Source: Opitutia bacterium (GTDB lineage Bacteria > Verrucomicrobiota > Verrucomicrobiia > Opitutales > Opitutaceae). From it: a stretch of DNA of 34,873 nt. The notes beneath the pieces were generated by a model, which was not told where the DNA came from, did not search any database, and saw nothing but the letters and a program-made list of their open reading frames with translations. A program made the position numbers and the translations under genes. Shown in pieces: positions 18,195-27,035 of the stretch; the stretch's first letter is position 1; every line of letters begins with the position of its first letter. The stretch spans positions 1 through 34,873 of the forward strand of contig CANIJN010000025.1 in assembly GCA_947467625.1 (NCBI GenBank), read 5' to 3'.

Positions 18195-18680
18195 ACGGAT
18201 GGCGCTTGGAAAGTTTGAAACGTTACGCGCTCTGACGGTACGGGCCAGGGCGAGAAATGTTGGCCGTCAGAGCGCGTGCGCGCCTGCCAACTCGCGGGCC
18301 CAGCGCTCGACGTGATGCGGCAAGACGAAATCCGCAACAGCGACGCCAGCGGCATCTGGGCGTTGATAGTGACCGCGGAAATGTTTCAGTGGTTGAGCGG
18401 TGAGGCCACGGAGGAAACCGACCTGATCGAGCAGCAAGCATGGTTCGCCAAGCATCGTCATGATATGACCTGCTCGCCGCGGCCGAAGTGGTGTCAGGAT
18501 TTTGGCGGCGGATGGATTGTCGGGACTACGTGAGCGGAGGGCAATCTCAGCCCACAGCGCGTCAACCGCGATGGGTGTTACAACGAAGAAAATGAGTAGC
18601 CGCTCGCGGACTTGCAGGAAGCGCCTGAACTCGTGGCGCACGTGCAGATACTGAAAAAAGCGGGCGCGGTCGCTGGGTGC
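18195..18680. other. Gap between folC and purA; dubious minus-strand frame
   Basis: In this 486-base region the clearest structure is the inverted repeat at 18225-18277. On the minus strand a frame runs open from the purA stop through 18267, in the same frame as purA. From a GTG at 18641 it would encode about 124 residues (segments such as FRRFLQVRERLLIFFVVTP), with plausible base composition but no family I recognise. A plus-strand frame of 85 residues (18276-18533) overlaps it and cannot also be real. Possible readings are a small unrecognised gene behind purA or a decayed one. Confidence 0.5.
18225..18277. repeat. Perfect 14-bp inverted repeat
   Basis: ACGCGCTCTGACGG (18225-18238) is the exact reverse complement of CCGTCAGAGCGCGT (18264-18277), with 25 bases between. 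The inner CCA/TGG (18245-18247 with 18261-18263) can add three more pairs. There is no T-run on either side. It could stop transcripts from both folC and the minus strand, or be the remnant ends of something lost. Confidence 0.8.
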
Positions 18681-20225
18681 TCAGACGAGTTTTACCAGAT
18701 CGGCGGTCGCGGGGACGTCCTTGATAATCTGTGACGGTTCGGGGCCGACGCCGAGGTAGCGAAGGTTCGGGAGCTTGTCGGCGGATGGCCACGGGGTGCC
18801 CTCGTAGGCAACGTCGAGCGTGGCCTTCATCATCGCGGCGACGTAGCGTTGAGCGTTCTGCGGGAGATCGGCAAAGCGGCGGACGAGGGAGATGTCTTCC
18901 GTCCAGCCGGGATGTTGCGTGTAGACGGGCCTGAGGTTCTTGCGGACGGCTTCGTTGCGGGGGACGTGGTGGTAGAGCTTGCCGGCGGCATCTTGATAGG
19001 ACGTGCAGATGAGGAGGTCGCCGTGCCATTCGCCGTGGTGCGTGAGGGCGTCGGACTTGTTGATCATGACGTCTTGGAACCCGCCGTAGCGCAGGGCGTC
19101 GCCTTTTTCGACCGCGTCAAACCAACCGACCATCCGTTGGCGGCCTGTGCTCGTGCCGAATTCGATCCGCTTGAGTTTGATGGCGAGCGGGTGGGCGTCG
19201 TCCATCTGCGTCAGGAAAGTGTGCGTACCGACCTTGGTGTCGTAGGCCTTGGCGACGCCGAAGGTGTGAATGCGCTGCACGGGGATGCCGGCGCTCTCGA
19301 AGAACTCAGGCGTGTAGGTGTGCGAGGCCGTGACGTTGGGTGAGTAGCCGTGGCGTTTGTCGAGCCAGTACGCCTGACCGAATTCGCCAATGATGGTCCG
19401 GCCGGCTTGGAATTCGCGGAGAATCAACTCACGGACTTCCCCGATGTTTTTGGCGAGGGCAGTACCGGCGGCCCAGTAGGTCGCGGTCAGCGCTTCGAGG
19501 TTGAGCGTGAAGGGCGCAGTGCCGCGAAATTGAGTGAAGTCGAATTCGTCCGGGGTGAACACCCCGAGTTCGATGGCCTCGGTATTGGCGCGTTGTTCGG
19601 CGGCGGAGAGTTGGTCGAAGAAGCCGGCGAACGTTGCCGGACTGACGCGGTAGACGTGTTGGATGGTGCGCAGGGCGCGGTCGGCGCGTTGGGCGAGTTT
19701 GCGGGCGAAGAAATTCGGGCCCGCGAGAAAATCGGAAAACGTGATTTGTTGTTGGCCGACTTCGTCGAGGTAGGCGGGGGTGATGCCGCGGCCGGTGGAG
19801 CCACGCGGTTCTTCGCCGAGGACCTTGACGCGGTAATCTTCGGTGGCGAGGTCGAGGAGTCGGTGGGTGAAGTCGGAGACCATCGTCCGCTCGTCGATCA
19901 GGAGGCGGGAGAGGATCGCGTGGCCCTTGAGTTCGAGGGGTTTCGTTTCCCACCAGATCTTGCGTGGATCTGCCACCACGCCGGCCCCGATGCAGAGGTG
20001 CGGGGCGTCGCGGACGACGACACCGGCAGGAAGGAGGTTGAGCTTGATGCCACCGGCGGTGTGACCGGAGTTGGCACCGCCATTTACCTTCAGGACCACC
20101 GAGACGGCAGCGCGCGTGCCACGGAGTTCGTCGGCCACTTCGGGGATGAGGCGGCCCTTGCCCTCGTCACCGAGGGAGATACCGACATCGGCGATCAGTT
20201 GGCTGGAAAAAGGGATGAGTGACAT
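18681..20225 (-). CDS. purA: Adenylosuccinate synthetase, divergent long form
   Basis: This 514-residue protein resembles PurA, which joins aspartate to IMP with GTP in AMP synthesis. The N terminus has [11 protein letters not shown] (the catalytic aspartate is D20) and [13 protein letters not shown] (catalytic histidine H55). Further matches are [42 protein letters not shown], the base-binding [13 protein letters not shown] and INKSDAL. It is about 80 residues longer than usual and several invariant words differ: QWGDEGKGK becomes SLGDEGKGR, and EGAQG becomes EFGQA. All parts of the active site look present, so it is likely functional, but a related function cannot be excluded. A hairpin lies one base before the start codon. 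Confidence 0.85.
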   Translation of the reverse strand: MSLIPFSSQLIADVGISLGDEGKGRLIPEVADELRGTRAAVSVVLKVNGGANSGHTAGGIKLNLLPAGVVVRDAPHLCIGAGVVADPRKIWWETKPLELKGHAILSRLLIDERTMVSDFTHRLLDLATEDYRVKVLGEEPRGSTGRGITPAYLDEVGQQQITFSDFLAGPNFFARKLAQRADRALRTIQHVYRVSPATFAGFFDQLSAAEQRANTEAIELGVFTPDEFDFTQFRGTAPFTLNLEALTATYWAAGTALAKNIGEVRELILREFQAGRTIIGEFGQAYWLDKRHGYSPNVTASHTYTPEFFESAGIPVQRIHTFGVAKAYDTKVGTHTFLTQMDDAHPLAIKLKRIEFGTSTGRQRMVGWFDAVEKGDALRYGGFQDVMINKSDALTHHGEWHGDLLICTSYQDAAGKLYHHVPRNEAVRKNLRPVYTQHPGWTEDISLVRRFADLPQNAQRYVAAMMKATLDVAYEGTPWPSADKLPNLRYLGVGPEPSQIIKDVPATADLVKLV

Positions 20226-20226
20226 G

Positions 20227-20249
20227 GGTTGCGTGAGGCGAGTGCAACC
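20227..20249 (-). promoter_or_regulatory. Hairpin abutting the purA start
   Basis: GGTTGC (20227-20232) pairs with GCAACC (20244-20249) across 11 bases. In the minus-strand mRNA this hairpin ends one base before the purA ATG, where the ribosome must bind, and no clear Shine-Dalgarno sequence is visible. Possible translational control, unproven. Confidence 0.3.
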
Positions 20250-20385
20250 GGGTCAGAACCGACGAGCGGAATGACTCCTGTTACGGAAAAGGTGAAACGC
20301 GGTGCGGCGAGGGAGGGCAAACAAAAATCCGATTCATGACGCGCTCAGGGGAGCATGGGGTGGGGTTCGTTGGCTCATCGCCGTT

Positions 20386-20410
20386 GCCCCTCTTGCGATG
20401 ATGGAGGGGC
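20386..20410 (+). other. Hairpin in the sulfatase leader
   Basis: GCCCCTC (20386-20392) and GAGGGGC (20404-20410) form a perfect 7-bp stem with an 11-base loop, extendable by G-T wobbles. It lies 54 bases before the sulfatase start in the 239-base gap after purA. There is no T-run, so it is not an obvious terminator. It may be mRNA structure or a regulator site. Confidence 0.35.
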
Positions 20411-20464
20411 GATTGGAGGCTCGACGGGGCCGTGCGCGATTCAGCAGACTCCGAGCTTACCTCC

Positions 20465-22027
20465 ATGAAATCACTCCTGCTTTGCTTCCTTGCTATTGCC
20501 GCGATGGCGCGCGCTGCCAGCACGCCAAAGACGCCGAACATCGTCTTTATTTTCTCCGACGATCATGCCTATCAGGCGATCAGCGCCTACGGTGATGCGC
20601 GCAAACTACTCGACACTCCGAACATCGACCGCATCGCGAAGCAGGGGGTGCGCTTCGACCGGTGCCTCGTGACGAATTCGATTTGCGGTCCAGCTCGCGC
20701 GACGATTCTCACGGGAAAATACAGTCACCTGAACGGATTTCCCAATAACTCGAATTCCACCTTCGACGGCGCGCAGCAGACCTTTCCCAAGCTCCTGCAA
20801 AAAGCCGGCTACCAGACGGCCATCGTTGGAAAATGGCACCTGGGCTCCGATCCGACCGGCTTTGATTTCTGGCAGATTCTCCCGGGCCAGGGCGTTTACT
20901 ATAATCCGCCGATGATCAAAATGGGCGAACGGGTGACGATGCCTGGCTACGTGACGGATATCATCGGAGACGTGTCGCTCGAATGGTTGAAGAATCGGGA
21001 CAAAACGAAACCCTTTATGCTCATGTGCCAACACAAGGCACCGCACCGGGAATGGGCGCCGCCGCTGCGCCACCTCGGCTTCGATAAAGACCGTGTTTAC
21101 GCCGAGCCCGCGACCTTGTTCGATGATTACTCCGGTCGCGGTATCGCCGTGCGCGATCAAGATATGACGATTGCGAAGACCTTTACCGACCGCGACGCGA
21201 AGTTGGCGCTGCCGGCGGGGATTTCGCCCGAACAACAAAAAGTGTGGGATGCTTACTACGAGCCCCGCAACGCCACGTTCCGCGCCGCGAATCTCACGGG
21301 CAAAGCGCTCGTGAGCTGGCGCTACCAGCGCTACATGCATGACTACCTCGCGACGGTAAAAGCTGTGGATGAAAATGTCGGCCGCGTGCTGGACTATCTG
21401 GACAAAGAGGGCCTCGCGGAAAACACGATCGTCGTTTACGCGAGCGACCAAGGTTTTTACTTGGGTGAGCACGGTTGGTTCGACAAGCGCTGGATCTTCG
21501 AGGAATCCGTGCGCACGCCGTTGCTCGTGCGCTGGCCGGGGGTGACGAAGCCCGGTACCGCCACCAAGGCGCTCGTCTCGAATCTCGATTTCGGCGAGAC
21601 CTTTCTCGACGTGGCGGGCGTTCCGGTGCCGGCCGACATGCAGGGTCGCAGCTTTCAGCCACTGTTGCGCGGGGAGCAGCCGGCCGATTGGCGCACGGCT
21701 TTCTACTACCAGTATTTCGAGTATCCCGCGCCGCACCGGGTGCGTCCCCACTACGGCGTTATCACCGATCGCTACAAACTCGTGCACTTCGAGGGTATGG
21801 GAGAAGCGTATTGGGAACTCTACGACCGCGAGAAAGATCCGAATGAAATGAAGAGTGTCTACGCCGATGCCGCGTATGCGGCGACCGTCATCCAGCTAAA
21901 GAAAGAACTCGCGCAACTGCGGCAGGAGTTGAAGGTGCCGGCGGACATTCCGGCGCGGTTCTACGGTAATCAGGGCGCGGGCGGTGAAGGTGGGAAGAAG
22001 AAGAATAGAAATGGGAAACAGCCATAG
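20465..22027 (+). CDS. Secreted sulfatase (S1 type, CGPAR)
   Basis: This 520-residue protein starts at the ATG giving a signal peptide ([19 protein letters not shown]). The mature part has [17 protein letters not shown] for metal binding, the formylglycine motif C74-G-P76-A-R78 followed by [41 protein letters not shown] and [17 protein letters not shown]. It needs a formylglycine-generating enzyme, which is not in the window. It would remove sulfate from a polysaccharide or other ester outside the inner membrane. The sequence is very like the common PVC and Bacteroidota polysaccharide sulfatases. The tail is basic ([10 protein letters not shown]). It opens the block that includes a second sulfatase and a TonB-dependent receptor. 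Confidence 0.94.
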   Translation: MKSLLLCFLAIAAMARAASTPKTPNIVFIFSDDHAYQAISAYGDARKLLDTPNIDRIAKQGVRFDRCLVTNSICGPARATILTGKYSHLNGFPNNSNSTFDGAQQTFPKLLQKAGYQTAIVGKWHLGSDPTGFDFWQILPGQGVYYNPPMIKMGERVTMPGYVTDIIGDVSLEWLKNRDKTKPFMLMCQHKAPHREWAPPLRHLGFDKDRVYAEPATLFDDYSGRGIAVRDQDMTIAKTFTDRDAKLALPAGISPEQQKVWDAYYEPRNATFRAANLTGKALVSWRYQRYMHDYLATVKAVDENVGRVLDYLDKEGLAENTIVVYASDQGFYLGEHGWFDKRWIFEESVRTPLLVRWPGVTKPGTATKALVSNLDFGETFLDVAGVPVPADMQGRSFQPLLRGEQPADWRTAFYYQYFEYPAPHRVRPHYGVITDRYKLVHFEGMGEAYWELYDREKDPNEMKSVYADAAYAATVIQLKKELAQLRQELKVPADIPARFYGNQGAGGEGGKKKNRNGKQP

Positions 22028-22052
22028 GGCGTGCGGAGGCGCGGTTGTGGCG

Positions 22053-22081
22053 TTGACTTGCCCCAGGTCTGCCGAAACTTT
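22053..22081 (+). promoter_or_regulatory. Possible promoter for the toxin-antitoxin pair
   Basis: TTGACT at 22053-22058 is a good -35 match. About 17 bases later there is only a weak -10 (AACTTT near 22076). It sits in the 60-base gap between the sulfatase stop and the antitoxin start, where such modules usually carry their own promoter. The evidence is the -35 only. Confidence 0.25.
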
Positions 22082-22087
22082 TTTAGC

Positions 22088-22282
22088 ATGACCGCCACCA
22101 GTGTCATCCGTCAGTTGGAAAGGCTGCCCGCACGCGAGCGGAAAAAAGTGTTCGCCTATGTGGATACCGCGCGCGCGCTTCGGGAAGACGCTGCGGATCG
22201 CAAGGCGTTGGCCGAAGCCCGGGGTGATCCACGTCCACCGGTCGCGTGGAAGAGCGCCAAGGTGCGGCTCGGCCTGGCGTGA
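22088..22282 (+). CDS. Small antitoxin-like protein paired with a RelE/ParE toxin
   Basis: This 64-residue, strongly charged protein starts at the ATG at 22088. An N-terminal helical part (VIRQLERLPARERKKVFAYV) is followed by a C-terminal VAWKSAKVRLGLA, reminiscent of the WEEVKAELGL-like tails of RelB/ParD-type antitoxins. It would bind the toxin and repress the operon. Its stop codon overlaps the toxin's GTG start by four bases (GTGA), the classic coupled arrangement of type II modules. The antitoxin is assigned mostly by position and size; the N-terminal DNA-binding fold is not identifiable. Confidence 0.75.
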   Translation: MTATSVIRQLERLPARERKKVFAYVDTARALREDAADRKALAEARGDPRPPVAWKSAKVRLGLA

Positions 22283-22542
22283 ATCGTTACACCGTCAATC
22301 TGTCGGCGAGGGCTGCGGATTGGCTGGAAGCATGCCGCGATGAAAAACTCAAACGCCGCGTCGGTCGGGCCATCGACGCGTTAGAGATTTGCCCGCGTCC
22401 GCCCGGAAGCATCAAGCTGACGGGCGAGGAAACCGTCTGGCGCGTGCGCGTTGGCGACTACCGAATTCTCTATGAGATCTTCGATCAGAAGCTGAATATT
22501 CTCGTTATCCGGATCGCGGATCGCCGCGATGCTTACCGTTAA
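22279..22542 (+). CDS. RelE/ParE family toxin
   Basis: This 87-residue protein starts at a GTG overlapping the antitoxin stop. The RelE/ParE fold is shown by YTVNLSARAADWLEACR, RRVGRAIDAL, GSIKLTGEETVWRVRVGDYRILYEI and the C-terminal VIRIADRRDAYR. RelE-like members cut mRNA on the ribosome, and ParE-like members poison gyrase; the sequence does not settle which. The arginines in WRVRVGDYRILY and ADRRDAYR are typical of the RelE side. It is the second gene of a two-gene module placed between two sulfatase genes, and 17 bases separate its stop from the next sulfatase. Confidence 0.9.
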   Translation: MNRYTVNLSARAADWLEACRDEKLKRRVGRAIDALEICPRPPGSIKLTGEETVWRVRVGDYRILYEIFDQKLNILVIRIADRRDAYR

Positions 22543-22559
22543 TCCCCCTACGCTGTCCC

Positions 22560-24011
22560 ATGAACTCTAATCGCCGGTTCGCCTTTTCCCTCCTCGTTTA
22601 CGCTCTGACTGCGTTATTCGCGGCCGCCAAACCCAACGTCCTCTTCATCGCTGTCGACGACATGAACAACGACCTCGGCTGCTACGGTACGCCGCTCGTG
22701 AAGTCGCCGAATATCGACAAATTGGCTGCACGCGGCGTCCGCTTCGAGCGTGCCTATTGTCAGTTTCCGCTCTGTAGTCCGAGTCGCTCGTCGATCATGA
22801 CCGGACTGCGCCCTGATACGACCAAGGTGTTCAATCTCCAGTATCACTTTCGCCAAGGGTTGCCGGACGTCGTCACCATCCCGCAGCTCTTTCGTCAAAA
22901 CGGCTATTACGCCGCGCGGGTTGGAAAAATCTACCACTACGGCAATCCGGGTGACATCGGCACGAGCGGCCTCGACGACCCTGCTTCGTGGCAGGAAGTC
23001 GTCAATCCGGCGGGTGTCGACAAGACCGCGCTCGAGCCGGACATCACGAATTTCACGCCGCAGCGCGGGCTCGGCTCGGCGATGTCGTTTCTGAGCGATG
23101 CCAAAGGCCGCGACGAAGACCACACTGATGGCAAGGTCGCGACCGAAGCGATTCGGCTCCTCGAGAAACACCAGGGCGAGCCCTTCTTTCTCGCGGTGGG
23201 TTTCTACAAACCGCACACGCCCTACGTCGCGCCCAAAAAATATTTCGACCTCTATCCATTGGAGAAAATCGACATCCCCTCGCTCCCGGCCGGCTACGAG
23301 AAGACGGTGCCGACGGGTGCACTATCCTCGACAAAACCGTGGCCGAATTTTGGCACGAAACTTGATCAGGCACGCCTGACTAAGCAGGCGTATTACGCGG
23401 CGATTTCCTTCGTCGATGCGCAGATCGGCCGCGTGGTCGATGCGCTGGATCGCCTCGGCCTGCGGGAGAACACGATTATCGTTTTTTGGAGCGACCACGG
23501 CTACTCACTCGGCACCCACGGACTCTGGATGAAACAAAATTTATTCGAAGACGCCGCCCGCGTGCCGATGATCTTTGCCGGTCCGGGGATCAAAGCCGGC
23601 ACGCCGTCACCGCGCATCGTGGAGTTTGTGGATGTCTATCCCACGCTCGCGGACCTCGCGGGCTTGAAGGCGCCGGCGAATCTCGCGGGTGCGAGTCTGC
23701 GCCCGCTCCTCGTAAAACCCGATGCCGCGTGGAATCGTCCCGCCTTCACGCAAGTTGAGCGCGGTGGTTTCCCTGGACGGAGTGTGCGCACGCCGCGCTG
23801 GCGTTACACGGAGTGGGACGGTGGCAAGCAGGGCTCGGAACTTTACGACCATGACGCTGATCCGAAGGAGATGAAAAATCTCGCGGCCAATCCGGCGCAG
23901 GCGGCTGTCGTCGCGGAACTCAAGGTGCTCGTGGCGAAAAACTGGCCGGAGCGTGTCGAGGGTGGCCAGGCCGAAGCTGGGGCGAAGAAAAAACGAGCGA
24001 AGGCCAAATAG
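22560..24011 (+). CDS. Secreted sulfatase (iduronate-2-sulfatase-like)
   Basis: This 483-residue protein has a signal peptide (about residues 1-23) and then VLFIAVDDMNNDLGCYG, the metal-binding start of iduronate-2-sulfatase-like enzymes. The formylglycine motif is C72-S-P74-S-R76 followed by SSIMTGLRPDT. Later segments include GFYKPHTPYVAPKKYFD, IVFWSDHGYSLGTHGLW and a C-terminal ELYDHDADPKEMKNL. Such enzymes remove 2-O-sulfate from uronic acids in glycosaminoglycan-like or algal polymers. The fine specificity is inferred only from the N-terminal pattern. It ends in a lysine-rich tail, and a hairpin (24020-24049) follows before the receptor gene. Confidence 0.93.
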   Translation: MNSNRRFAFSLLVYALTALFAAAKPNVLFIAVDDMNNDLGCYGTPLVKSPNIDKLAARGVRFERAYCQFPLCSPSRSSIMTGLRPDTTKVFNLQYHFRQGLPDVVTIPQLFRQNGYYAARVGKIYHYGNPGDIGTSGLDDPASWQEVVNPAGVDKTALEPDITNFTPQRGLGSAMSFLSDAKGRDEDHTDGKVATEAIRLLEKHQGEPFFLAVGFYKPHTPYVAPKKYFDLYPLEKIDIPSLPAGYEKTVPTGALSSTKPWPNFGTKLDQARLTKQAYYAAISFVDAQIGRVVDALDRLGLRENTIIVFWSDHGYSLGTHGLWMKQNLFEDAARVPMIFAGPGIKAGTPSPRIVEFVDVYPTLADLAGLKAPANLAGASLRPLLVKPDAAWNRPAFTQVERGGFPGRSVRTPRWRYTEWDGGKQGSELYDHDADPKEMKNLAANPAQAAVVAELKVLVAKNWPERVEGGQAEAGAKKKRAKAK

Positions 24012-24019
24012 GACCGTGC

Positions 24020-24049
24020 GGCCCAGGTGACAATTGCGTGACCTGGGCC
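24020..24049 (+). terminator. Hairpin after the second block sulfatase, terminator-like but without a T-run
   Basis: GGCCCAGGT (24020-24028) pairs perfectly with ACCTGGGCC (24041-24049) over a 12-base loop, starting nine bases after the sulfatase stop. It is followed by AGCCTAAAG rather than T residues, so termination may be partial. It would separate or attenuate transcription into the TonB-dependent receptor gene. Confidence 0.5.
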
Positions 24050-24094
24050 AGCCTAAAGTATCTTCCGTGACGATGAGCCGTCTGGACGGACCTC

Positions 24095-27028
24095 ATGGTG
24101 CAAAATCTACTCGTTAACGTTTATCTCCCTTGGGCATCGCGCGGTCTCGCTCGCGTGGCGACCCTTGGAGTCATGTTTTCATCATTACCGCTGGCCGCGC
24201 AGACCGTCGTGCCGTCATCCAAGCCGGCCGTGGAGAAAGCGGTTGAGTTGTCACCGTTTGAGGTTCGCTCGGACGATGACGTCGGCTATCAGGCGATGAA
24301 CACGACGTCGGGCAGCCGACTGGGCACGAATCTCAAGGACACCGCTGCATCGATCTCACCTTTTACCGCCGAGTTTCTCTCCGACATCGCGGCGACGAAT
24401 GTGAACGAAATGTTGGCCTACGCGGCCAACGCCGAACTGAACGCGGGCGATGCCGAAGGCGCGGGCTTCAATAATCCCCGCGATTTCAGCTCCGCTGGCG
24501 GTGAGCCATTCCGCATCCGCGGAATCCCCGGAGGGGTGTCAACGGACTACGTTGAAAACTCCGCACCGCAGGATCTCTACAACATTGAGCGCGCCGAGGT
24601 CGCGAGCGGTCCGAATTCGATTCTCTTCGGTTCGGGCGACGCGGGCGGACTGGTTTCGCTTTCGGGCAAGAAGGCGAATGTCGCCCGCAACAAGTATTCC
24701 GCGAGTGCGCAGTTTGGTTCGTGGGCTTACCAGCGCTACACCACCGATCTGAATCAAGTGCTCGTGCGCAAGACGCTGGCGTTGCGTCTCAACGCGCTCT
24801 CCAGCGACGCGAAAGCGTGGCGCCGCTATGAGTTCAACGACGCGAAACGCTATAGTGGTTCGCTGACCTACAAGCCGTTCAAGCGAACGACCCTCACGGC
24901 CAATTACGAAGACGGTATTACGAAGAGCAGCGTCGGACTGAAGTGGAACACGACGGATCAGATCTCGCGTTGGATCGCGGCGGGCCGGCCGATCTCCGAT
25001 GCGACGGCGGCGGACACGACGCGCGGGTTCTCGAGCCAGGGCGCGAACCAGCGCTTCACGTATTTCACGCAGGATGGTTTCGTGTCGAATCAGCGGAACG
25101 AACTGCGCTCGAACATTGCCCCCGGCACGGCCGACACCTTGCTCGCGCCGACGATCTTTCCCTACGATGTGAATTGGGCGGGGCCGCAGACGAAGCTCAC
25201 GCGTGACTTTAATAATTACCAGTTTGCGCTCGAGCACCGGTTCTCGGATGCGCTTACGGTGCAAGGGATCTATTTGAAAAACGAGACGAAGGCGAAGGCG
25301 CGTTCGTTTGTCTACAACGGCAATACGATGGATTTCCTCGGTGACCCGAATCTTACGATCCCAGCGCAGAGCGGGACGGGCACGATCGCCAATCCGCGGG
25401 CCGGCCAGCTTTACCTTGAGACGAATCAATTCGGTGACGCCACCGAAACAGAGAACGCGGTGAAGCGCGTGACCGTCGCCTATGAGCTCAAACTGGGGAA
25501 GTGGTTCGGCGACCACCGCGTCGCCGCGATGGGTGAGAACGCGGTGCAGCACAAACACACGCAATCGCGCCGCGAGATTCTAGTCGATCCGCTCAACCGG
25601 CCGCTGGCCAACGTCGGCGCGCCGGAGAATGCGCAGAATCTCCTCTATCGCCGGACCTATGTGCGGGAGGGCGATTTTTCCACCTACGCGCACACGGGAC
25701 TCTATACGCCGCTCGCACCGTTCACCTACAACGGACTCACGGTGAGCTCGCGCCACATCAACACAGGCGAGCTTAGCTCCGTGAAGGACATCGACAGTCT
25801 GATGTTCGCCGCGCAGAGCGCGTGGCTGAACGGCCGCGTCACGACCACGCTCGGCTACCGTCGTGACAACATTGTGTATCTCGACACGACCTCAGGTCGC
25901 GTGACCGACCCCGCCGATCCGCGCGTCACCTCTGGCCAAATGCTCCTCAACGAGGTCGTCGCGCTGCCGGGCTACAACCAGAACACCTACATGGCGGACA
26001 CGTTGACGGCGGGCGGGGTGTGGCATCTGCACAAGCGTTTTTCGGTTTTCTATAACCAATCCACGAACCACGGTGCGCCGCGCTTCGACCGGCGCATTTT
26101 ACCGACGGGTGCGATTCCTGAGCCGCCCGAAGGGCAAGGACGCGACCTGGGCGTGATGATCGATCTCTTCGGCGACGATCGGTATTTTGCACGCGTGACT
26201 TATTTTGAGACGAAGCAGGTCGGCGACGCCGCGGTTTCGCCGAGTGGCGCGGTCACGAATGCAGCCGCGCTCGGTCGCTCGCAAACGCTCGCGGTAAACG
26301 CCGCGTTGGTGGCTGCCGGCAAGATGACGCAGGCGCAGTCGGATGCGGCGGGATTCAACTGGAACGCGGCGATCATCGACACGGTCAGCAAGGGCGTCGA
26401 GTTGGAGCTAATTGCGAACCCGACGCGGAACTGGACGATCCGGGCGAATTACTCGCACTCGGAGCGCGACCGGGAAAATTTCTTCGCGGAAGGCTATACG
26501 TTTTTCGCGGTGAAGTTCGCCGAATGGCGCGCGCTGGCCGCCGGCAACTCGGCGCTGCTCGCGACCGTCGAGACCAACATCGCGGCCATTCAGGCCAATG
26601 AACTTGACGGCCGCGCGGTGGCGCAGGAGCAAGGATTTGGGTCCATTCCGCACAAGGCGACACTCACGACGCGTTACAAATTTGATGGCAGCAGTCCGTT
26701 GGGCGACCGGTTGAAAGGTGCGTTTGTCGGCGCGGCGGTGCGTTACCAGTCGCAGGTGTTCAGTCAGACGGATACCCGGGCGGCAAGCGCTGGTGGCACG
26801 GGCAAGGATTACTTTGCGGAAGGTACGCTGTTGACGGACGCGTTTGTGGGCTACCGCTTTCGTCTGCCGTGGAGGCAGCTGCCGATGAGCGTGCAGCTGA
26901 ATGGGCGCAATATCTTCAACTCCGACCTCGTGAGTCTCGCGCGCTACAATGCTGATTTCAGCGGCGCCCGGCGTATTTACCTCCGCGAACCGCGCTCGCT
27001 TCGGCTGACGGTATCAGTGGATTATTGA
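24095..27028 (+). CDS. TonB-dependent outer-membrane receptor
   Basis: This 977-residue outer-membrane protein has a hydrophobic leader (about residues 20-36, SSLPLAAQT). It then has VELSPFEVRSDDDVGYQAMN (50-69), the entry to the plug in Opitutaceae-type receptors. The plug (about 65-195) contains EPFRIRGIPGGVSTDY and IERAEVASGPNSILFGSGDAG. The rest is a beta-barrel with alternating pattern, ending in RIYLREPRSLRLTVSVDY with a terminal aromatic. It would import a large ligand, such as an oligosaccharide released by sulfatases, with energy from TonB-ExbBD encoded elsewhere. No carboxypeptidase-like N-terminal extension is visible. The leader start is uncertain by some codons. The next gene begins seven bases after its stop. 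Confidence 0.93.
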   Translation: MVQNLLVNVYLPWASRGLARVATLGVMFSSLPLAAQTVVPSSKPAVEKAVELSPFEVRSDDDVGYQAMNTTSGSRLGTNLKDTAASISPFTAEFLSDIAATNVNEMLAYAANAELNAGDAEGAGFNNPRDFSSAGGEPFRIRGIPGGVSTDYVENSAPQDLYNIERAEVASGPNSILFGSGDAGGLVSLSGKKANVARNKYSASAQFGSWAYQRYTTDLNQVLVRKTLALRLNALSSDAKAWRRYEFNDAKRYSGSLTYKPFKRTTLTANYEDGITKSSVGLKWNTTDQISRWIAAGRPISDATAADTTRGFSSQGANQRFTYFTQDGFVSNQRNELRSNIAPGTADTLLAPTIFPYDVNWAGPQTKLTRDFNNYQFALEHRFSDALTVQGIYLKNETKAKARSFVYNGNTMDFLGDPNLTIPAQSGTGTIANPRAGQLYLETNQFGDATETENAVKRVTVAYELKLGKWFGDHRVAAMGENAVQHKHTQSRREILVDPLNRPLANVGAPENAQNLLYRRTYVREGDFSTYAHTGLYTPLAPFTYNGLTVSSRHINTGELSSVKDIDSLMFAAQSAWLNGRVTTTLGYRRDNIVYLDTTSGRVTDPADPRVTSGQMLLNEVVALPGYNQNTYMADTLTAGGVWHLHKRFSVFYNQSTNHGAPRFDRRILPTGAIPEPPEGQGRDLGVMIDLFGDDRYFARVTYFETKQVGDAAVSPSGAVTNAAALGRSQTLAVNAALVAAGKMTQAQSDAAGFNWNAAIIDTVSKGVELELIANPTRNWTIRANYSHSERDRENFFAEGYTFFAVKFAEWRALAAGNSALLATVETNIAAIQANELDGRAVAQEQGFGSIPHKATLTTRYKFDGSSPLGDRLKGAFVGAAVRYQSQVFSQTDTRAASAGGTGKDYFAEGTLLTDAFVGYRFRLPWRQLPMSVQLNGRNIFNSDLVSLARYNADFSGARRIYLREPRSLRLTVSVDY

Positions 27029-27035
27029 GGCTACC

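Noticed and set aside
18276-18533. 85-residue plus-strand frame in the folC-purA gap
   Set aside because: It overlaps the equally unsupported minus-strand frame, has a GTG inside the repeat arm, and shows no family motif.
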